Assembly (NCBI RefSeq): GCF_020819555.1
Contig: NZ_JAJHJB010000011.1
Coordinates: forward strand, 1 to 64,000
Reading direction: 5' to 3'
From: Pelosinus baikalensis
Lineage (GTDB): Bacteria; Bacillota; Negativicutes; DSM-13327
DNA length: 64,000 nucleotides
Shown in pieces: positions 62,355 through 64,000 of the stretch; the stretch's first letter is position 1; every line of letters begins with the position of its first letter. The translations under genes and the position numbers were made by a program. Under the pieces are notes generated by a model. The model had not been told where the DNA came from and made no database searches. It saw nothing but the letters and a program-made list of their open reading frames with translations.

Positions 62355-63857
62355 CTATTTTGCCAAATGATAATATAAATCGTTCCACCGAAGCTCTTTC
62401 TTCAAATCACGAATCGTAGTCTCATGATTAATCAAAACAAATTCAATTCCAGCTATTTCGCTAAAATCTTCTAAATGTTCTTTCGTTACCGCTTGGCTAA
62501 AGCCGCTGTGATGGGCTCCACCTGCCAAAATCCATGCTTGTGTACCAACTTTAAGATCAGGTTGTGGCACCCAAAGGGCTCTAGCAACTGGAAGTTTCGG
62601 TAAATCGTAGTCTGGAGCCACCACATCAAGTTCATTTACGATCAATCTAAAACGACTACCCATATCAATAATTGTAGCATTGAGTCCTCTGCCAGCAGCT
62701 ACATTGAATACCAAGCGCACAGGATCATCCTTACCACCGATAGAGAGGGGATGAATCTCCAGTGAAGGCTTTTGCTCAGCAATAGACGGGCATACTTCCA
62801 GCATATGAGAACCGAGCACCTTCATATTGCCGTCTTCTAAGTGATAAGTATAATCCTCCATGAAAGAAGTTCCGCCTGTAAGACCATAAGACATTACTTT
62901 CATGGCTCTAATGAGCACCGCAGTCTTCCAATCCCCTTCACCGCCAAAACCATATCCAGCTGCCATTAAACGCTGGCATGCCAGCCCTGGCAATTGTGAT
63001 AAACCATACAAATTTTCGAAATTTGAGGTAAAACCTTTGAAATGACCAGCTTCCAAGAATTTTTTCATGCCTAATTCAAGCTTGGCAGCATCTTCTAATG
63101 AGGCCCGCTTAGCCCCACCTTGGGTTAGTTCGTCGTGCATTACGTATGTTTGTTCATATTCAGCAATCAATGCTCGAATTTCGGCATCACTGACACCATC
63201 CACATACTTAGCCAGATCACCTAAGGCATAACCATTAACAGAGTATCCGAATTTCATCTGAGCCTCAACCTTATCACCTTCTGTCACGGCCACTTCTCGC
63301 ATATTATCGCCAAAGCGAGCAAATTTAGCACCCTGTAAATCGTTCCAAGCCAATGCTGCCCCGCACCAAACAGCCAGCTTCTGGATTACATCTTCATCCT
63401 GCCAAAATCCAACAATAACCTTACGTGCTCTCTTCATTCTCGTACAAATAAATCCAAATTCTCGATCACCATGGGCAGACTGATTGGTATTCATAAAGTC
63501 CATATCAATGTTTGACCAAGGAATATCACGGTTGTACTGCGTATCAAGATGGGCTAAGGGTTTATTTAATATCGTTAGACCACCAATCCACATTTTCGCT
63601 GGTGAAAAGGTATGCATCCAGGCAATCAGACCGATGCAACTATCTGTGCTGTTTGCTTCCACACAAAGATTATAGATAGCATCTGAATTGGTCAATACAG
63701 GTTTAAAAACAACTTTTACAGGTATTTTCTCATTTTCCCCCAGTGATGCAGCAATCGTTTGCGAATGCTGGGCTACTTCTTTTAGTGTATCTTCACCATA
63801 AAGATGCTGACTGCCAGTTATAAACCATACTTCTTTGCTTTTTAAATTCTTAAACAT
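62355..63857 (-). CDS. araA: L-arabinose isomerase
   Basis: A 500-aa enzyme of full AraA length, converting L-arabinose to L-ribulose with Mn2+. Seen are EVWFITGSQHLYGEDTLKEV, WMHTFSPAKMWIGGL, LAHLDTQYNRDIPW, GYGFGGEGDWKTAVLIRAMK with a metal Glu, SFMEDYTYHLE, LGSHMLEVCPSI and AGGAHHSGFS with metal His. I start at the ATG at 63857, seven bases after AAAGGAGG; the longer frame runs into araD. Its product is used by AraD directly upstream. Confidence 0.97.
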   Translation of the reverse strand: MFKNLKSKEVWFITGSQHLYGEDTLKEVAQHSQTIAASLGENEKIPVKVVFKPVLTNSDAIYNLCVEANSTDSCIGLIAWMHTFSPAKMWIGGLTILNKPLAHLDTQYNRDIPWSNIDMDFMNTNQSAHGDREFGFICTRMKRARKVIVGFWQDEDVIQKLAVWCGAALAWNDLQGAKFARFGDNMREVAVTEGDKVEAQMKFGYSVNGYALGDLAKYVDGVSDAEIRALIAEYEQTYVMHDELTQGGAKRASLEDAAKLELGMKKFLEAGHFKGFTSNFENLYGLSQLPGLACQRLMAAGYGFGGEGDWKTAVLIRAMKVMSYGLTGGTSFMEDYTYHLEDGNMKVLGSHMLEVCPSIAEQKPSLEIHPLSIGGKDDPVRLVFNVAAGRGLNATIIDMGSRFRLIVNELDVVAPDYDLPKLPVARALWVPQPDLKVGTQAWILAGGAHHSGFSQAVTKEHLEDFSEIAGIEFVLINHETTIRDLKKELRWNDLYYHLAK

Positions 63858-63888
63858 GATAGTAGTCCTCCTTTTTGCTAACCCCATA

Positions 63889-64000
63889 TCACAGTTTGTT
63901 TTGTCCATAATAGGCGTTTTTGCCATGTTTTCTTAAAAAGTGCTTATCCAATAGCAGTTGATCCATGGCTTTGACCTCTGAATTCGCTGAGCAAGTATAA
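63889..64000 (-). CDS. araD: L-ribulose-5-phosphate 4-epimerase, C-terminal end (partial)
   Basis: Only the last 36 codons are inside the window. They encode KAMDQLLLDKHFLRKHGKNA followed by YYGQ, the conserved end of AraD, plus three extra residues before TGA at 63889. It lies 31 bases before araA on the same strand, so araD-araA are probably one transcript. Confidence 0.88.
   Translation of the reverse strand, partial: YTCSANSEVKAMDQLLLDKHFLRKHGKNAYYGQNKL

Overview
The window looks like chromosomal DNA from an anaerobic, Gram-negative-type Firmicute (class Negativicutes, Sporomusaceae/Pelosinus-like; this is inference). The codon use is of moderate GC, the ribosome binding sites are strong GGAGG types, and the regulatory families are clostridial (YesMN, CBO0543, zinc-ribbon and RFN types). 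The window also carries a HlyB/HlyD type I exporter, which normally works across an outer membrane. No rRNA, tRNA, CRISPR array or complete insertion sequence was seen.

Region 1 (1-11.5 kb) is accessory DNA. It holds a REP-like hairpin, three decayed fragments of one REP-associated (Y1) transposase, a secreted small protein, a LysR/MFS pair, a 3D-domain protein and an IS5-type fragment. It also holds a secreted GH18-like protein with two CBM32 domains and a decayed copy of the 3' end of a helicase gene. A LanFEG/Cpr-like ABC exporter follows with its own two-component system and a four-fold 11-bp operator array.

Region 2 (11.9-23.3 kb) resembles a defence island. It has a 1604-aa superfamily I helicase fused to a Vsr-like nuclease, a C_GCAxxG_C_C protein, a CBO0543 membrane protein and a HepT/MNT toxin-antitoxin pair. 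It also has a trypsin-like protease fused to a DRGH (NUC1) nuclease, a zinc-ribbon protein, a Nudix remnant, a HAD phosphatase, a 56-aa acidic ORF and a ~105-bp repeat in three copies.

Region 3 (23.5-28.7 kb) is core metabolism: an FMN riboswitch with ribB, then tkt-pfkA-cupin. Region 4 (28.8-36.1 kb) is a type I secretion operon (ABC, HlyD, ABC) next to a likely Imm74 immunity protein and an unrecognised glycine/asparagine-rich protein that is the best candidate cargo.

Region 5 (36.3-45.1 kb) is citrate fermentation: citDEF, a CitA/CitB-type two-component system, a CitMHS transporter and malic enzyme, followed by two micro-genes for single-span membrane peptides.

Region 6 (45.4-64 kb) is a pentose/furanose module on the minus strand: araD (partial), araA and a COG2407 isomerase; a ChvE-GguA-GguB importer; a ROK repressor; a YesM/YesN sensor pair; a lipoprotein with two fused sugar-binding domains; and a YtfQ-YtfR-YtfT-YjfF importer. 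The genes probably sense, import and isomerise L-arabinose and related aldoses for the transketolase/phosphofructokinase route encoded at 25-28 kb.
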